A stretch of 64,000 nucleotides of DNA from Lachnospiraceae bacterium (GCA_024699325.1 JAILPS010000037.1:62001-126000), one strand, 5' to 3'; counted from the stretch's first letter, positions 16,607-26,118 are shown. Notes: generated by a model from the letters alone, not told the origin. Numbers and translations are program-made.

Positions 16607-17824
16607 ATGAACAACACATTACTTCACACGCCGGAAGGCATGAGAGACAGGTATAACGAGGAATGTGCCCGCAAGGAAAATATCAAGGGCAGACTCATGA
16701 AGGTTATCCATTCCTACGGATACAGGGATATCGAGACGCCTACCATAGAGTTTTTTGACATATTTAATAAGGACAAGGGAAGCGTAATCTCCAGAGATAT
16801 GTTTAAGCTGTTTGACAAGGAGAATAACACCTTAGTCATCAGACCTGACATAACTCCAGCCATAGCAAGAGCGGTTTCTAAGTATTTTGCCGACGAGGAT
16901 ATGCCCATCAGACTGTCATACTGCGGAAACACATTTGTAAACAGCCAGGGCCATCAGGGCAAGATGAAGGAGGCAACACAGGTTGGCGCAGAGCTTATCG
17001 GAGACGAGACAAGTGACGCGGATGCTGAGATGATTGCCCTTATAATCGACACCCTTAAGAGCACGGGGCTATTGGAGTTTCAGGTTGACATCGGCCATGT
17101 AGGTTTCTTCGAGGGAATTGTCGAGGAGGCCGGACTTGACGAGGAGGAGACACTTGAGCTCAAGGAACTCCTAGAGGCCAAGAATTATTTTGGCATCGAC
17201 GAGCTTCTAAGCGCCAACAATGTCTCAGAGGAGAGCAAGAATGTCATCCTTAAGATCACAGAGAGCTACGGAACCATAGAGCAGATAAGCGGCATCAGGG
17301 ACATCACGAAGAATGAGAAGATCATAAGCTCAGTTGACTACCTCGAGAAACTCTATCAGATACTTAAGTTCTACGGCCTCGAGCAGTATGTGACATTTGA
17401 CCTTGGAACACTCAGTCATTACAAGTACTACACGGGAATCATTTTCCAGGCCTACACCTACGGCACAGGAGAGATGATCGTGACCGGTGGCCGCTATGAC
17501 AAGCTTATATCACAGTTTGGCAAGAACAGCGCAAGCGTTGGTTTTGGCATAAACCTTGACATGCTTATGTTAGCGCTTAGCCGTCAGAATATCGCTGTCG
17601 AATCAGACATCACCGCGACCATCGTTTTATACGAGAGGGAGCAGAAGCAGTTTGCAATCGAGACAGCGGTTAAGCTTAGAGCTGAGGGCTGTAAGATCCA
17701 GCTCATGAAGAAGTTCTACGAGAAGAGCATCGACGACTATGTTGAGCTTGGAAGAAGAAGCTTCATCGACAGGATTGTGTATATTGACGCAGACGGCAAC
17801 ACCTCAGAGATTAAGATTGATTAA
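16607..17824 (+). CDS. hisZ: ATP phosphoribosyltransferase regulatory subunit
   Basis: Encodes 405 residues, a histidyl-tRNA-synthetase-like paralogue that binds and activates short HisG. It carries the class II synthetase motifs in reduced form: LLHTPEGMRDRYNEE at the start, VIRPDITPAIARAV (motif 2 region) and the C-terminal MIVTGGRYDKLISQFG. It has no anticodon-binding role. It is first in the operon, with a consensus promoter upstream. The ATG follows AAGAGG. Its presence fits the short HisG that follows. Confidence 0.93.
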   Translation: MNNTLLHTPEGMRDRYNEECARKENIKGRLMKVIHSYGYRDIETPTIEFFDIFNKDKGSVISRDMFKLFDKENNTLVIRPDITPAIARAVSKYFADEDMPIRLSYCGNTFVNSQGHQGKMKEATQVGAELIGDETSDADAEMIALIIDTLKSTGLLEFQVDIGHVGFFEGIVEEAGLDEEETLELKELLEAKNYFGIDELLSANNVSEESKNVILKITESYGTIEQISGIRDITKNEKIISSVDYLEKLYQILKFYGLEQYVTFDLGTLSHYKYYTGIIFQAYTYGTGEMIVTGGRYDKLISQFGKNSASVGFGINLDMLMLALSRQNIAVESDITATIVLYEREQKQFAIETAVKLRAEGCKIQLMKKFYEKSIDDYVELGRRSFIDRIVYIDADGNTSEIKID

Positions 17825-17833
17825 GGAGCGCTC

Positions 17834-18478
17834 ATGAAGGAAGACAGATATATAACCATTGCTCTCGCGAAGGGAAGACTCGCCAAGAAGAGCATGGAAA
17901 TGTTTGAAAAAATCGGCATCACCTGCAGGGAGATGGATGATGAGAAGACAAGAAAACTTATCTTTACCAACGAGGAGCTTAAGCTTAAGTTCTTCCTCTC
18001 TAAGGCAAATGATGTACCTACATATGTTGAGTACGGCGCAGCTGACATAGGAATCGTCGGCAAGGACACCATACTCGAGGAGGGAAGAAGCCTCTACGAG
18101 GTGATTGATTTGGGCTTTGGCAAATGCAGAATGTGCGTGTGTGGTCCGGAGGCGGCCAGAGAGAAGCTTCACAACCACGAGCAGATCAGAGTTGCCACGA
18201 AGTATCCAAACATTGCCAAGAACTATTTTAACAACAAGAAGCATCAGACTGTTGAGATTATCAAGCTCAACGGTTCGATAGAACTTGCGCCAATCGTTGG
18301 GCTAAGCGAGGTCATCGTCGACATCGTGGAGACAGGCTCAACTCTTCGCGAGAACGGCCTCACGGTTTTGGAGGAGGTTTGTCCTCTGTCAGCGAGAATG
18401 GTCGTTAACCGCGTAAGCATGAAGATGGAAAATTCAAGAATCACAGATATGATCAACAAGCTTAAGCAGCTTGTATAA
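17834..18478 (+). CDS. hisG: ATP phosphoribosyltransferase catalytic subunit (short form)
   Basis: Encodes 214 residues of the short HisG that needs HisZ. It joins ATP and PRPP to make phosphoribosyl-ATP, the first and feedback-controlled step of histidine synthesis. Seen are [23 protein letters not shown], the periplasmic-binding-like [14 protein letters not shown] and the PRPP loop in [16 protein letters not shown]. It lies nine bases after hisZ. It lacks the C-terminal regulatory domain of long HisG, as expected when HisZ is encoded. Confidence 0.96.
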   Translation: MKEDRYITIALAKGRLAKKSMEMFEKIGITCREMDDEKTRKLIFTNEELKLKFFLSKANDVPTYVEYGAADIGIVGKDTILEEGRSLYEVIDLGFGKCRMCVCGPEAAREKLHNHEQIRVATKYPNIAKNYFNNKKHQTVEIIKLNGSIELAPIVGLSEVIVDIVETGSTLRENGLTVLEEVCPLSARMVVNRVSMKMENSRITDMINKLKQLV

Positions 18479-18488
18479 GGAGGATGTT

Positions 18489-19784
18489 ATGCGTATCATC
18501 AGGTTAAATGAGGAGAATAAGAAGAACCTGCTTACAGATCTTGTTAAGCGCTCTCCCAACAACTATCAGGCATACGAGGACAAGGTTAATGCAATCCTCG
18601 AGAATGTCAAAGCAAACGGCGACAAGGCTGTTTTTGAGTACACTAAAATGTTTGACGGCGCAGATATCGACGCAAACACTGTAAGAATCACCAGGGAAGA
18701 GGTTGAGGAGGCAGTTGCAAGCGTTGATCCTGAGCTTTTAGAGACCATCAAGAAGGCTATGGAGAACATCAGACGCTACCACGAGAAGCAGATGCAGTAC
18801 AGCTGGTTTGACTCTCAGCCCGACGGCACAATGCTTGGTCAGAAGGTTACACCTCTCGACAGCGTAGGCGTATATGTTCCAGGCGGCAAGGCTGCATACC
18901 CTTCAACAGTTCTCATGAATATCATCCCTGCCAAGGTTGCGGGAGTCAGACGTATCGCCATGACAACACCCTGCAACAAGGAGGGCAAGGTTACTCCTGT
19001 AACTCTCGCGGCGGCATATCTTGCAGGTGCCACAGAGATGTATAAGGTGGGCGGCGCACAGGCTATCGCAGCGCTCGCCTACGGAACAGAATCCATCCCG
19101 AAGGTCGACAAGATTGTAGGCCCAGGCAACATCTTCGTTGCCCTTGCCAAGAAGGCTGTCTACGGCTTTGTAAGCATTGATTCTGTTGCTGGACCAAGCG
19201 AGGTTATGTGCATCGCGGATGAGACTGCAAACCCACGATTCGTGGCCGCAGACCTCTTAAGCCAGGCAGAACACGACGAGCTTGCAAGCTGTATTTTAGT
19301 CACAACCAGCGAGGATTTAGCTGTCAAGGTTAGCGAGGAGGCCGACAAGTTTATAGCAGAGCTTTCCCGCAAGGAGATTATCCAGAAGTCAGTTGACAAC
19401 TACGGTTATATATTTGTCACAGATAATATCGACGATGCAGTTGATGTAGTAAACGAGATAGCTCCAGAGCACTTAGAGATTGTCACCAAGGAGCCATTTG
19501 CCACCATGACAAAGGTTAAGAACGCAGGCGCAATCTTCCTCGGAGAGTACTCTTCAGAGCCTCTCGGAGACTATTTTGCAGGTCCTGACCACGTTCTTCC
19601 TACCAACGGAACGGCGAAGTTCTTCTCACCTCTTAGCGTTGACGACTACATCAAGAAGTCAAGCATTATTTATTACTCAAGAGAGGCTCTTAAGCGCGAT
19701 TCTGAGGACATCATCAGATTTGCAAACAGCGAGCGACTGACCGCTCACGCAAACGCGATTAAGGTAAGATTCGAAAACGACTGA
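18489..19784 (+). CDS. hisD: Histidinol dehydrogenase
   Basis: Encodes 431 residues. It oxidises L-histidinol to L-histidine in two NAD-dependent steps using a zinc ion. Seen are VYVPGGKAAYPSTVLM, VGGAQAIAALAYGTESIPKVDKIVGPGN, the family stretch VAGPSEVMCIADETANPRFVAADLLSQAEHD with the zinc-ligand His-Asp region, and EYSSEPLGDYFAGPDHVLPT. The ATG at 18489 has AAGGAGG five bases upstream; a TTG at 18471 would lie before that site and inside hisG. Length is normal. Confidence 0.97.
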   Translation: MRIIRLNEENKKNLLTDLVKRSPNNYQAYEDKVNAILENVKANGDKAVFEYTKMFDGADIDANTVRITREEVEEAVASVDPELLETIKKAMENIRRYHEKQMQYSWFDSQPDGTMLGQKVTPLDSVGVYVPGGKAAYPSTVLMNIIPAKVAGVRRIAMTTPCNKEGKVTPVTLAAAYLAGATEMYKVGGAQAIAALAYGTESIPKVDKIVGPGNIFVALAKKAVYGFVSIDSVAGPSEVMCIADETANPRFVAADLLSQAEHDELASCILVTTSEDLAVKVSEEADKFIAELSRKEIIQKSVDNYGYIFVTDNIDDAVDVVNEIAPEHLEIVTKEPFATMTKVKNAGAIFLGEYSSEPLGDYFAGPDHVLPTNGTAKFFSPLSVDDYIKKSSIIYYSREALKRDSEDIIRFANSERLTAHANAIKVRFEND

Positions 19785-19797
19785 TAATGGAGGCAAC

Positions 19798-20520
19798 ATG
19801 AGATTATATCCCGCTATTGATATTAAGGACGGCAAATGTGTAAGACTTAAGCAGGGTAAATTTGACGATGTAAATGTCTATTTTGACGACCCGGTTGAGG
19901 TTGCGAAGTCTTTCGAGCGCGCAGGCGCATCATTTATACACCTGGTTGATTTGGACGGAGCCCTCGCAGGAAGAGGCGTAAACCGCGATGTGATAAGTAG
20001 AATTGCAGAGACTGTGAGCATTCCTGTTGAGCTTGGCGGCGGCATCAGAACCATGAAGGATTTAGAAGAAGTATTCGACATGGGAGTGTACAGGGCAATC
20101 ATCGGAACGAAGGCTGTAAGCGAGCCTGAGTTTATAAGCCGCGCCATAGCTAAATACGGCGCCGAGAGGATTGTCGTTGGGATTGACGCAAAGAACGGCA
20201 TGGTTGCTGTTGCTGGCTGGGGCGAGGTAAGCAGCGTTAAGGCTACAGACCTTGGCGTTAAGATGGCAGAGCTTGGCGTTAAGACCATCATTTACACAGA
20301 TATTTCTAAGGACGGCATGCTCTCTGGACCTAATGTGGAGCAGACGAAGGCTCTCTCAGATGCCACAGGCATCGACATCATCGCTTCAGGCGGTGTCTCC
20401 TGCATGGAGGATTTGGAGAAAATATTTGCTAATAAGATTCACGGCGCTATAATCGGCAAGGCAATCTACGAGAAGAGAATTGATCTTGCGCTGGCAGTGG
20501 ATGTGTTTGAGGGTAACTGA
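19798..20520 (+). CDS. hisA: Phosphoribosylformimino-AICAR ribotide isomerase
   Basis: Encodes 240 residues of the (beta-alpha)8 barrel HisA, which opens the ribose ring of ProFAR to PRFAR. The two catalytic Asp residues are in YPAIDIKDGKCVRL and VVGIDAKNGMVAV, with phosphate-binding loops VELGGGIR and IIASGGVS. It is preceded by GGAGG. The genes that usually lie around hisA in Clostridia (hisB, hisH, hisF) are missing here; hisA sits directly between hisD and hisI. Confidence 0.95.
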   Translation: MRLYPAIDIKDGKCVRLKQGKFDDVNVYFDDPVEVAKSFERAGASFIHLVDLDGALAGRGVNRDVISRIAETVSIPVELGGGIRTMKDLEEVFDMGVYRAIIGTKAVSEPEFISRAIAKYGAERIVVGIDAKNGMVAVAGWGEVSSVKATDLGVKMAELGVKTIIYTDISKDGMLSGPNVEQTKALSDATGIDIIASGGVSCMEDLEKIFANKIHGAIIGKAIYEKRIDLALAVDVFEGN

Positions 20521-20871
20521 ATGGATTGTTTAGATAAAGCAGCTTTTAAATGGTCAGACCTAAAGCTTGGAGCTGACGGGCTCATCCCTGTAATCTGTCA
20601 GGATTACAAGACGGGCCAGGTGCTCATGCTTGCCTACATGAACGAGGAGGCATACAACGAGACTCTAAGGACAGGCAGGATGACCTATTACAGCAGAAGT
20701 CGCAAGGAGCAGTGGATCAAGGGACTGACAAGCGGACATTTTCAGTACGTTAAGTCATTGTATCTTGACTGCGACCATGATACAATATTAGCGAAGATCG
20801 AGCAGATTGGCGCAGCCTGCCACACAGGTTCCTACAGCTGCTTCTTCAATAAAATTATTGATCAGGGTTAA
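20521..20871 (+). CDS. hisI: Phosphoribosyl-AMP cyclohydrolase
   Basis: Encodes 116 residues of stand-alone HisI, the zinc- and magnesium-dependent enzyme that opens the purine ring of phosphoribosyl-AMP. The signature is [19 protein letters not shown], the metal-binding stretch [13 protein letters not shown] and the zinc Cys in [11 protein letters not shown]. No HisE (pyrophosphohydrolase) domain is fused, so HisE must be elsewhere. The ATG abuts the hisA stop, so translation is probably coupled. Confidence 0.95.
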   Translation: MDCLDKAAFKWSDLKLGADGLIPVICQDYKTGQVLMLAYMNEEAYNETLRTGRMTYYSRSRKEQWIKGLTSGHFQYVKSLYLDCDHDTILAKIEQIGAACHTGSYSCFFNKIIDQG

Positions 20872-20883
20872 AGCGGTGGATTT

Positions 20884-22812
20884 ATGGTAAGAAAACTGGC
20901 ATTGCCGGACGAAATATTGTTAAAGGTTGAGAAGCCCGCCAGATATATCGGCGGAGAGGTGAACGCTGTCAACAAGAACTTCGACGAGATGGACATAAAC
21001 TTCTGTATGTGCTTCCCGGATGTCTATGAGATAGGAATGTCTCATCTGGGAATACAGATACTCTACGACATGTTCAACAAGTGGGACAAGGTTTACTGCG
21101 ACAGAGTGTATTCCCCATGGCCTGACCTGGACAAGATTATGAGGGATAGAGATATCCCTCTTTTTGCAGTTGAATCACAGCGTCCGCTTAAGGATTTTGA
21201 TTTCCTCGGCATCACACTTCAGTATGAAATGTGTTACACAAATATTTTGCAGATATTAGATCTTGGCAAAATCCCGCTCTACACGGCGGAAAGAACCGAG
21301 GATGACCCTGTAATCATAGGCGGAGGACCCTGCACATATAATCCTGAGCCGATAGCAGACTTTTTTGATCTGTTCTATATAGGCGAGGGCGAGACGCAGT
21401 ATAAGAACCTCCTGGACCTCTATAAGAAGATTAAGGATGAAAACCCGGGGGCATGGCGAGAGAAGTTTTTGCACGCCGCCGCGCAGATTCCAGGCATCTA
21501 TGTTCCATCCCTCTATGAGGTGGAATACTATGATAAGGCAGGTGTGGAGGGTGATAACCCTGCTCCCATGCCGGAGCTTGCCGGCACCATCAGCTCATTT
21601 AAGCCTAAATTTGACTTTGTGCCTGCAACCATAAGAAAAGAGATAGTTCTCGATATGGACAATACATACTATCCTGAGAAGCCTGTGGTTCCGTTTATCA
21701 GGGCTACGCAGGACAGAGTTGTGCTTGAGATACAGCGAGGCTGTATAAGAGGCTGCCGCTTCTGCCAGGCGGGCATGGTTTACCGTCCCGTCAGGGAGAG
21801 AAGCCTGGAATTTCTCAAGGATAAGGCGCTTAAGCTTCTCAAAAATACAGGTCACGAGGACATAACTCTAAGCTCCCTGTCATCAAGCGACTATTCCCAT
21901 CTGGAGGAGATTGTCAACTATCTCGTGGAGAATATCCACGGCAAGGGCATCAACGTGTCTCTGCCGTCGCTTCGAATAGATGCATTTTCCCTTGACGTCA
22001 TGAGCAAGGTTCAGGACATCAAGAAGAGCAGCGTGACATTTGCCCCTGAGGCGGGAACCCAGAGGATGCGAAATGTTATCAATAAGGGCTTGACTGAGGA
22101 GGATATCATCCACGGCGCAGACCAGGCCTTCCACGCGGGCTGGAACAGAGTTAAGCTCTACTTCATGTTAGGTCAGCCCACAGAGACCAACGAGGACGTT
22201 GAGGGCATTGCCATTCTTGCAGATAAGATCGCGAGAAAATACTACGAGATACCGAAGGCTGAGAGAAACGGCAAGGTTCAGATAGTTGCCAGCTCATCAT
22301 TCTTCGTGCCCAAGCCATTCACGCCGTTCCAGTGGGCGAGAATGAACTCCAAGGAGGAGTTTCTGGAGAAGGCTAAAATATGCAGGAGGAAGTTTGGCGA
22401 GATGCTAAACTCCAAGAGTCTTAAATACAACTGGCATGAGTCGGATGTGTCCGTTCTCGAGGGTGTTCTGGCAAGAGGCGACAGAAGAATTGCGCCAGCG
22501 CTTGTCGAGGCATACAGGAAGGGCTCAATATTTGACGCGTGGTCAGACTATTTTGTGTTTGACAACTGGCTTGAGGCCTTTGCCAAATATGATATAACAT
22601 TTGAATACTACAACGAGAGGGAGAGAGTCTTTGAGGAACTCCTTCCGTGGGATTTCTTAGACTGCGGCGTGAACAAGAGATTCCTGCAGCTTGAGTGGAA
22701 TAGGGCGAAGGAGGCGCGCGTTACCGCCAACTGCCGTCAGGGCTGCTCAGGCTGTGGTGCATTAGTTTTTGGAGGAGGTGTTTGCTTTGAAGGTAAGAAT
22801 AAAGTTCGGTAA
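20884..22812 (+). CDS. Radical SAM protein, TIGR03960 family
   Basis: Encodes 642 residues. It has an N-terminal B12-binding-like region and a radical SAM core with the Cx3Cx2C cluster ligands in QRGCIRGCRFCQAGMVYRP, then SLSSSDYSHLEEIVNYL, the SLPSLRIDAFS strand and PEAGTQRMRNVINKG. The TIGR03960 family is almost always encoded beside TIGR03936 and RNase E/G, as here, which suggests an RNA- or ribosome-linked role; the reaction is unknown. A Cys-rich end (CRQGCSGCGALVFGGGVC) overlaps the next gene by 26 bases. Confidence 0.88.
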   Translation: MVRKLALPDEILLKVEKPARYIGGEVNAVNKNFDEMDINFCMCFPDVYEIGMSHLGIQILYDMFNKWDKVYCDRVYSPWPDLDKIMRDRDIPLFAVESQRPLKDFDFLGITLQYEMCYTNILQILDLGKIPLYTAERTEDDPVIIGGGPCTYNPEPIADFFDLFYIGEGETQYKNLLDLYKKIKDENPGAWREKFLHAAAQIPGIYVPSLYEVEYYDKAGVEGDNPAPMPELAGTISSFKPKFDFVPATIRKEIVLDMDNTYYPEKPVVPFIRATQDRVVLEIQRGCIRGCRFCQAGMVYRPVRERSLEFLKDKALKLLKNTGHEDITLSSLSSSDYSHLEEIVNYLVENIHGKGINVSLPSLRIDAFSLDVMSKVQDIKKSSVTFAPEAGTQRMRNVINKGLTEEDIIHGADQAFHAGWNRVKLYFMLGQPTETNEDVEGIAILADKIARKYYEIPKAERNGKVQIVASSSFFVPKPFTPFQWARMNSKEEFLEKAKICRRKFGEMLNSKSLKYNWHESDVSVLEGVLARGDRRIAPALVEAYRKGSIFDAWSDYFVFDNWLEAFAKYDITFEYYNERERVFEELLPWDFLDCGVNKRFLQLEWNRAKEARVTANCRQGCSGCGALVFGGGVCFEGKNKVR

Positions 22813-23482
22813 GTACGGTGAACTGAAATTCATCGGACACCTCGACATCATGCGCTACTTCCAGAAAATGATGCGCCGCGCGGATATAGATATCAAGTAC
22901 TCCACAGGCTATTCGCCCCACCAGATCATGAGTTTTGCGCAGCCCCTGGGACTGGGCATAACCAGCGACGGCGAATACATGGACATAGAGGTTGACTCGA
23001 CTAAGCCATCTAAGGAGATGATCGACCTCTTAAACACATACAATGTGGACAATATCCGCATTTACAGCTACAGAGAGCTCCCTGATAACGCCAAGACAGG
23101 TATGGCGATTATCGCCGCTGCCGACTACGAGGTCAGGTTTAGATATCCGGAAAAGATTAGCTTTGACCTTAAGAGTGACTGGCCCCGTTTTATGGAGAGG
23201 GAGCATATTAATGTGACCAAAACCACGAAGTCAGGGGAGAGCGAGGTGGACTTAAAGCCACTGATATTTGACAGCCACGTGATGGAGGACGGTTTGTTTT
23301 TAAAGCTGTCCTGCGGAAGTGTTGTAAACCTTAAGCCAGAGGTGGTTTTGGGAGAGTTTTACAAGTTTATGGGCGAGGAGCTGGGGGAGTTTGACCTCTT
23401 ACTTCACAGGAAGGAGCTCTACGCCAGAGGCGACGACGGAGAACTTATAGCCCTTGAGGATATGGGCAGAGATATAGAGTGA
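22787..23482 (+). CDS. TIGR03936 (DUF2344) protein, radical SAM-associated
   Basis: Encodes 231 residues of the family that accompanies TIGR03960 and sometimes is fused to it. Seen are VRIKFGKYGELKFIGHLDIMRYFQKMMRRADI and YSTGYSPHQIMSFAQPLGLGITSDGEYMDIEV. The function is unknown. TTG 22787 is the likely start, eight bases after GGAGGAGGTG; an earlier TTG at 22769 lies at the edge of that site. Overlap with the upstream frame indicates coupled translation. Confidence 0.85.
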   Translation: MKVRIKFGKYGELKFIGHLDIMRYFQKMMRRADIDIKYSTGYSPHQIMSFAQPLGLGITSDGEYMDIEVDSTKPSKEMIDLLNTYNVDNIRIYSYRELPDNAKTGMAIIAAADYEVRFRYPEKISFDLKSDWPRFMEREHINVTKTTKSGESEVDLKPLIFDSHVMEDGLFLKLSCGSVVNLKPEVVLGEFYKFMGEELGEFDLLLHRKELYARGDDGELIALEDMGRDIE

Positions 23483-23491
23483 TGGATTGTT

Positions 23492-24679
23492 ATGGAAAGA
23501 ATACTGACTGAGAGAAACGGATATGTTCTCGACTGCCTGTTTGACAACAGGCGCGCGGTTGAGCTTAGAATAGACCCTATTGAGAATGAGAGCTGCATAG
23601 GTAATATTTATATAGGCCGTGTCAAGGATGTTGTGCCCTCCATAGGGGCAGCGTTTGTTGACATAGGCCTTGAAAGCAATGCATTTCTGCCATTCTCGGA
23701 TTTGGGAGGGCACACCATATTTACGAAGAAGCCCAGCAAGAAGGAGATTGCCCCTGACGATGAGGTGCTTGTGATGGTGAGCCGCGAGCCTGTCAAGACC
23801 AAGCCCGCAAATGTCACAACGAAGCTCTCAATCCCCGGCAAATACAGCGTGGTTTCCTACGACAGGAAGAATGCCATAAGCTTTAGCCGCAAAATATTTG
23901 ACAACGACTGGAAGAAGACTGTGCAGGAGGGCTGTGACATGAGCGCTGACGGCATCAGCGTGATTGTGAGAACCAACGCCTACTATGCGGACGCCTCTGT
24001 GATCTACGGGGAGATTAACACCCTTATCGAGAGGCTTAGAGGAATAATCCAAGGCGCGCAGTTTAAGGCCAGAACCGCGAAGCCTGTGTATGAGGCGCTT
24101 CCTGGGTGGCTGTGCGATATAAGGGATACCAACTCCCAGATGCTTGACGCAATCATTACGGACAGCCAGAATATTTACAACCGCATAAGAAGTCTCGGGG
24201 ATGTTTTGGCGCTTAATGACAAGCTTAAAATGTACACCCAGAGTTATCCGCTTATCAAAAACTACAGCGTTGAGAAGGCTGTTGCTGAGACTGTTCACGA
24301 GAGAGTCTGGCTTGACAGCGGCGCATATCTGATTATTCAGCCAACTGAGGCGCTCACCGTCATAGATGTCAACAGCGGTAAGTCTGAGCGAGGCCGTGAC
24401 AATGAGGCGGCCTATCTCAAGGTGAATTTGGAGGCGGCTGCGGAGATTGCAAGACAGTTAAGGCTTAGAAACCTAAGCGGCATTATCGTGGTGGATTTTA
24501 TCAACATGAAGGATCCTAAGAATGAGACAGAGCTTCTATGCGCTCTTAAGGAGATGGTAAAGAGCGACCCCGTGCAGGTTGCGATTGCAGGTATCAGCAA
24601 TTTAGGTCTCGTGGAGATCACCAGAAAGAAAGTCAGAAAGCCCATAACACACGCCCAAACTGACCTTTTCTTTGGCTAA
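23492..24679 (+). CDS. rng: Ribonuclease E/G family protein, short form
   Basis: Encodes 395 residues. The S1 domain (about 35-115) carries NIYIGRVKDVVPSIGAAFVDIGLESNAFLP. The DNase-I-like catalytic part has both Mg-binding Asp stretches, LTVIDVNSGKSERG and GIIVVDFINMKDPKN. It processes rRNA and mRNA 5' ends. It stops right after LVEITRKKVRKP, so the Zn-link (CPxC) and small domain that help tetramerise RNase E/G of proteobacteria are absent; short forms occur in clostridia. The TIGR03960-TIGR03936-rng trio usually continues into rplU, but here rplU is 32 kb away. Confidence 0.85.
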   Translation: MERILTERNGYVLDCLFDNRRAVELRIDPIENESCIGNIYIGRVKDVVPSIGAAFVDIGLESNAFLPFSDLGGHTIFTKKPSKKEIAPDDEVLVMVSREPVKTKPANVTTKLSIPGKYSVVSYDRKNAISFSRKIFDNDWKKTVQEGCDMSADGISVIVRTNAYYADASVIYGEINTLIERLRGIIQGAQFKARTAKPVYEALPGWLCDIRDTNSQMLDAIITDSQNIYNRIRSLGDVLALNDKLKMYTQSYPLIKNYSVEKAVAETVHERVWLDSGAYLIIQPTEALTVIDVNSGKSERGRDNEAAYLKVNLEAAAEIARQLRLRNLSGIIVVDFINMKDPKNETELLCALKEMVKSDPVQVAIAGISNLGLVEITRKKVRKPITHAQTDLFFG

Positions 24680-24687
24680 AATAATAG

Positions 24688-24716
24688 TTGACAAATCTGA
24701 CAATTTTATATATTAT
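24688..24716 (+). promoter_or_regulatory. Promoter of the tRNA-Thr/asd unit
   Basis: TTGACA (24688-24693), a 17-base spacer and TATTAT (24711-24716) end 12 bases before the mature tRNA 5' end. Confidence 0.8.
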
Positions 24717-24728
24717 CTTTTAGAAAGT

Positions 24729-24801
24729 GCTTCCGTGGCTCAGCTGGTAGAGCAACGCATTCGTAATGCGTGGGTCGCCGGTTCGAATCCGGCCGGGAGC
24801 T
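24729..24801 (+). tRNA. tRNA-Thr (anticodon CGU)
   Basis: A 73-base cloverleaf: the acceptor stem GCTTCCG pairs with CGGGAGC (one G-U), the D arm holds AGCTGGTAGAGC, the anticodon stem is ACGCA/TGCGT with the 7-base loop TTCGTAA, and the T arm is GCCGG-TTCGAAT-CCGGC. The anticodon CGT at 24762-24764 reads ACG (Thr). No 3' CCA is encoded. No terminator lies between it and asd, whose start is 44 bases downstream, so both are probably on one transcript. Confidence 0.95.
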
Positions 24802-24845
24802 CTTATTCTTTATCATCACATTTTTATCTATTTTGGAGGACCATT

Positions 24846-25943
24846 ATGGAACGTAAGTATAAGGTTGGCGTCCTTGGCGCTACAGGTATGGTTGGACAGC
24901 GTTTTATCACGCTTCTCGAGAATCACCCATGGTTTGAGCTCACAGCAGTTGCTGCAAGCCCACGTTCAGCTGGCAAGACCTACGAGGAGGCAGTTGGCGG
25001 AAGATGGAAGATGACTACTCCTATGCCGGAGGCAGTTAAGAAGATGATCGTTCTCAACGTTAAAGAGGTTGAGGAGGTTGCTTCACATGTCGATTTCGTA
25101 TTCAGCGCAGTTGACATGACCAAGGAAGAGATTAAGGCTATCGAGGAGGCTTATGCCAAGACTGAGACACCTGTTGTTTCTAACAACAGCGCACATCGTT
25201 GGACTCCTGACGTTCCTATGGTAGTTCCGGAGATCAACCCTGAGCACTATGAGGTTATCAAGTTCCAGAGAGAGCGTCTTGGCACTAAGGTAGGTTTCGT
25301 GGCTGTTAAGCCTAACTGCTCAATCCAGAGCTACACACCTATGTTAAATGCGCTCAAGGAGTTCGAGCCAACAGAGGTTGTTGTAACAACATATCAGGCT
25401 ATTTCAGGCGCAGGTAAGACATTTAACGAGTGGCCTGAGATGGTTGGCAATATCATCCCTTACATCGGCGGTGAGGAGGAGAAGAGCGAGAAGGAGCCTC
25501 TTCGTATCTGGGGTCACATCGAGAACGGCGTTATCGTTCCTGCAACATCTCCTAAGATCACATGCCAGTGCTTAAGAGTGCCTGTTCTTGACGGACACAC
25601 AGCAGCAGTATTCGTAAACTTCAAGAAGAAGCCTACTAAGGAGCAGATCATCGAGGCTTGGAGAAACTACAAGGGTCTTCCTCAGGAGCTCAACCTTCCA
25701 AGCGCACCTAAGAACTTCATCCAGTACCTTGAGGACGACAACAGACCTCAGGTTCTTCTCGACAGAGATTACGAGAGAGGCATGGGCGTATCTGCAGGCC
25801 GTCTTCGCGAGGACAGCATGTTTGATTACAAGTTCGTCGGCTTATCTCACAACACACTTCGCGGTGCAGCAGGCGGCGGCGTTCTCTCAGCTGAGACACT
25901 TTGCGCTAAGGGCTACATTCCTAAGAAGGCAGAACTTAACTAA
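24846..25943 (+). CDS. asd: Aspartate-semialdehyde dehydrogenase, archaeal/fungal type
   Basis: Encodes 365 residues. It reduces aspartyl phosphate to aspartate semialdehyde with NADPH, feeding lysine, threonine and methionine synthesis. The Rossmann start is KVGVLGATGMVGQRF, the catalytic Cys is in VKPNCSIQSYTP and the active-site His stretch is DYKFVGLSHNTLRGAAGG. Length and motifs match the archaeal-type branch (TIGR00978) rather than the usual bacterial Asd. ATG 24846 has GGAGGA upstream; the frame stays open upstream through the tRNA but that part is not coding. It is linked to a tRNA-Thr gene. Confidence 0.95.
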   Translation: MERKYKVGVLGATGMVGQRFITLLENHPWFELTAVAASPRSAGKTYEEAVGGRWKMTTPMPEAVKKMIVLNVKEVEEVASHVDFVFSAVDMTKEEIKAIEEAYAKTETPVVSNNSAHRWTPDVPMVVPEINPEHYEVIKFQRERLGTKVGFVAVKPNCSIQSYTPMLNALKEFEPTEVVVTTYQAISGAGKTFNEWPEMVGNIIPYIGGEEEKSEKEPLRIWGHIENGVIVPATSPKITCQCLRVPVLDGHTAAVFVNFKKKPTKEQIIEAWRNYKGLPQELNLPSAPKNFIQYLEDDNRPQVLLDRDYERGMGVSAGRLREDSMFDYKFVGLSHNTLRGAAGGGVLSAETLCAKGYIPKKAELN

Positions 25944-25951
25944 TACATCTT

Positions 25952-25982
25952 ACCGTCAGGACCATGGTCCTGGCGGTTTTTT
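25952..25982 (+). terminator. Intrinsic terminator of asd
   Basis: An 11-bp stem with one G-U pair (25952-25962 with 25967-25977) and a CATG loop is followed by TTTTTT. Confidence 0.9.
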
Positions 25983-26054
25983 ACTTTATGGATTTAAATG
26001 TGTGCCATCTTTTCCAAAAATTTGCGCATAAAGGGTGGTAATTATCTGAATTTG

Positions 26055-26063
26055 TGGTAAAAT
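26055..26063 (+). promoter_or_regulatory. Extended -10 upstream of phoH
   Basis: TGGTAAAAT matches the extended -10 pattern TGnTAAAAT, 56 bases before the phoH start; no good -35 is seen. Confidence 0.35.
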
Positions 26064-26118
26064 ACACAGTGATTCTTTATGCCCTTTTCAGGGTAATATT
26101 TTATGCGAGAGGCTATTG

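Noticed and set aside
24802-24845. Lysine or threonine riboswitch before asd
   Set aside because: Only 44 AT-rich bases lie between the tRNA and asd, too short for a known riboswitch.
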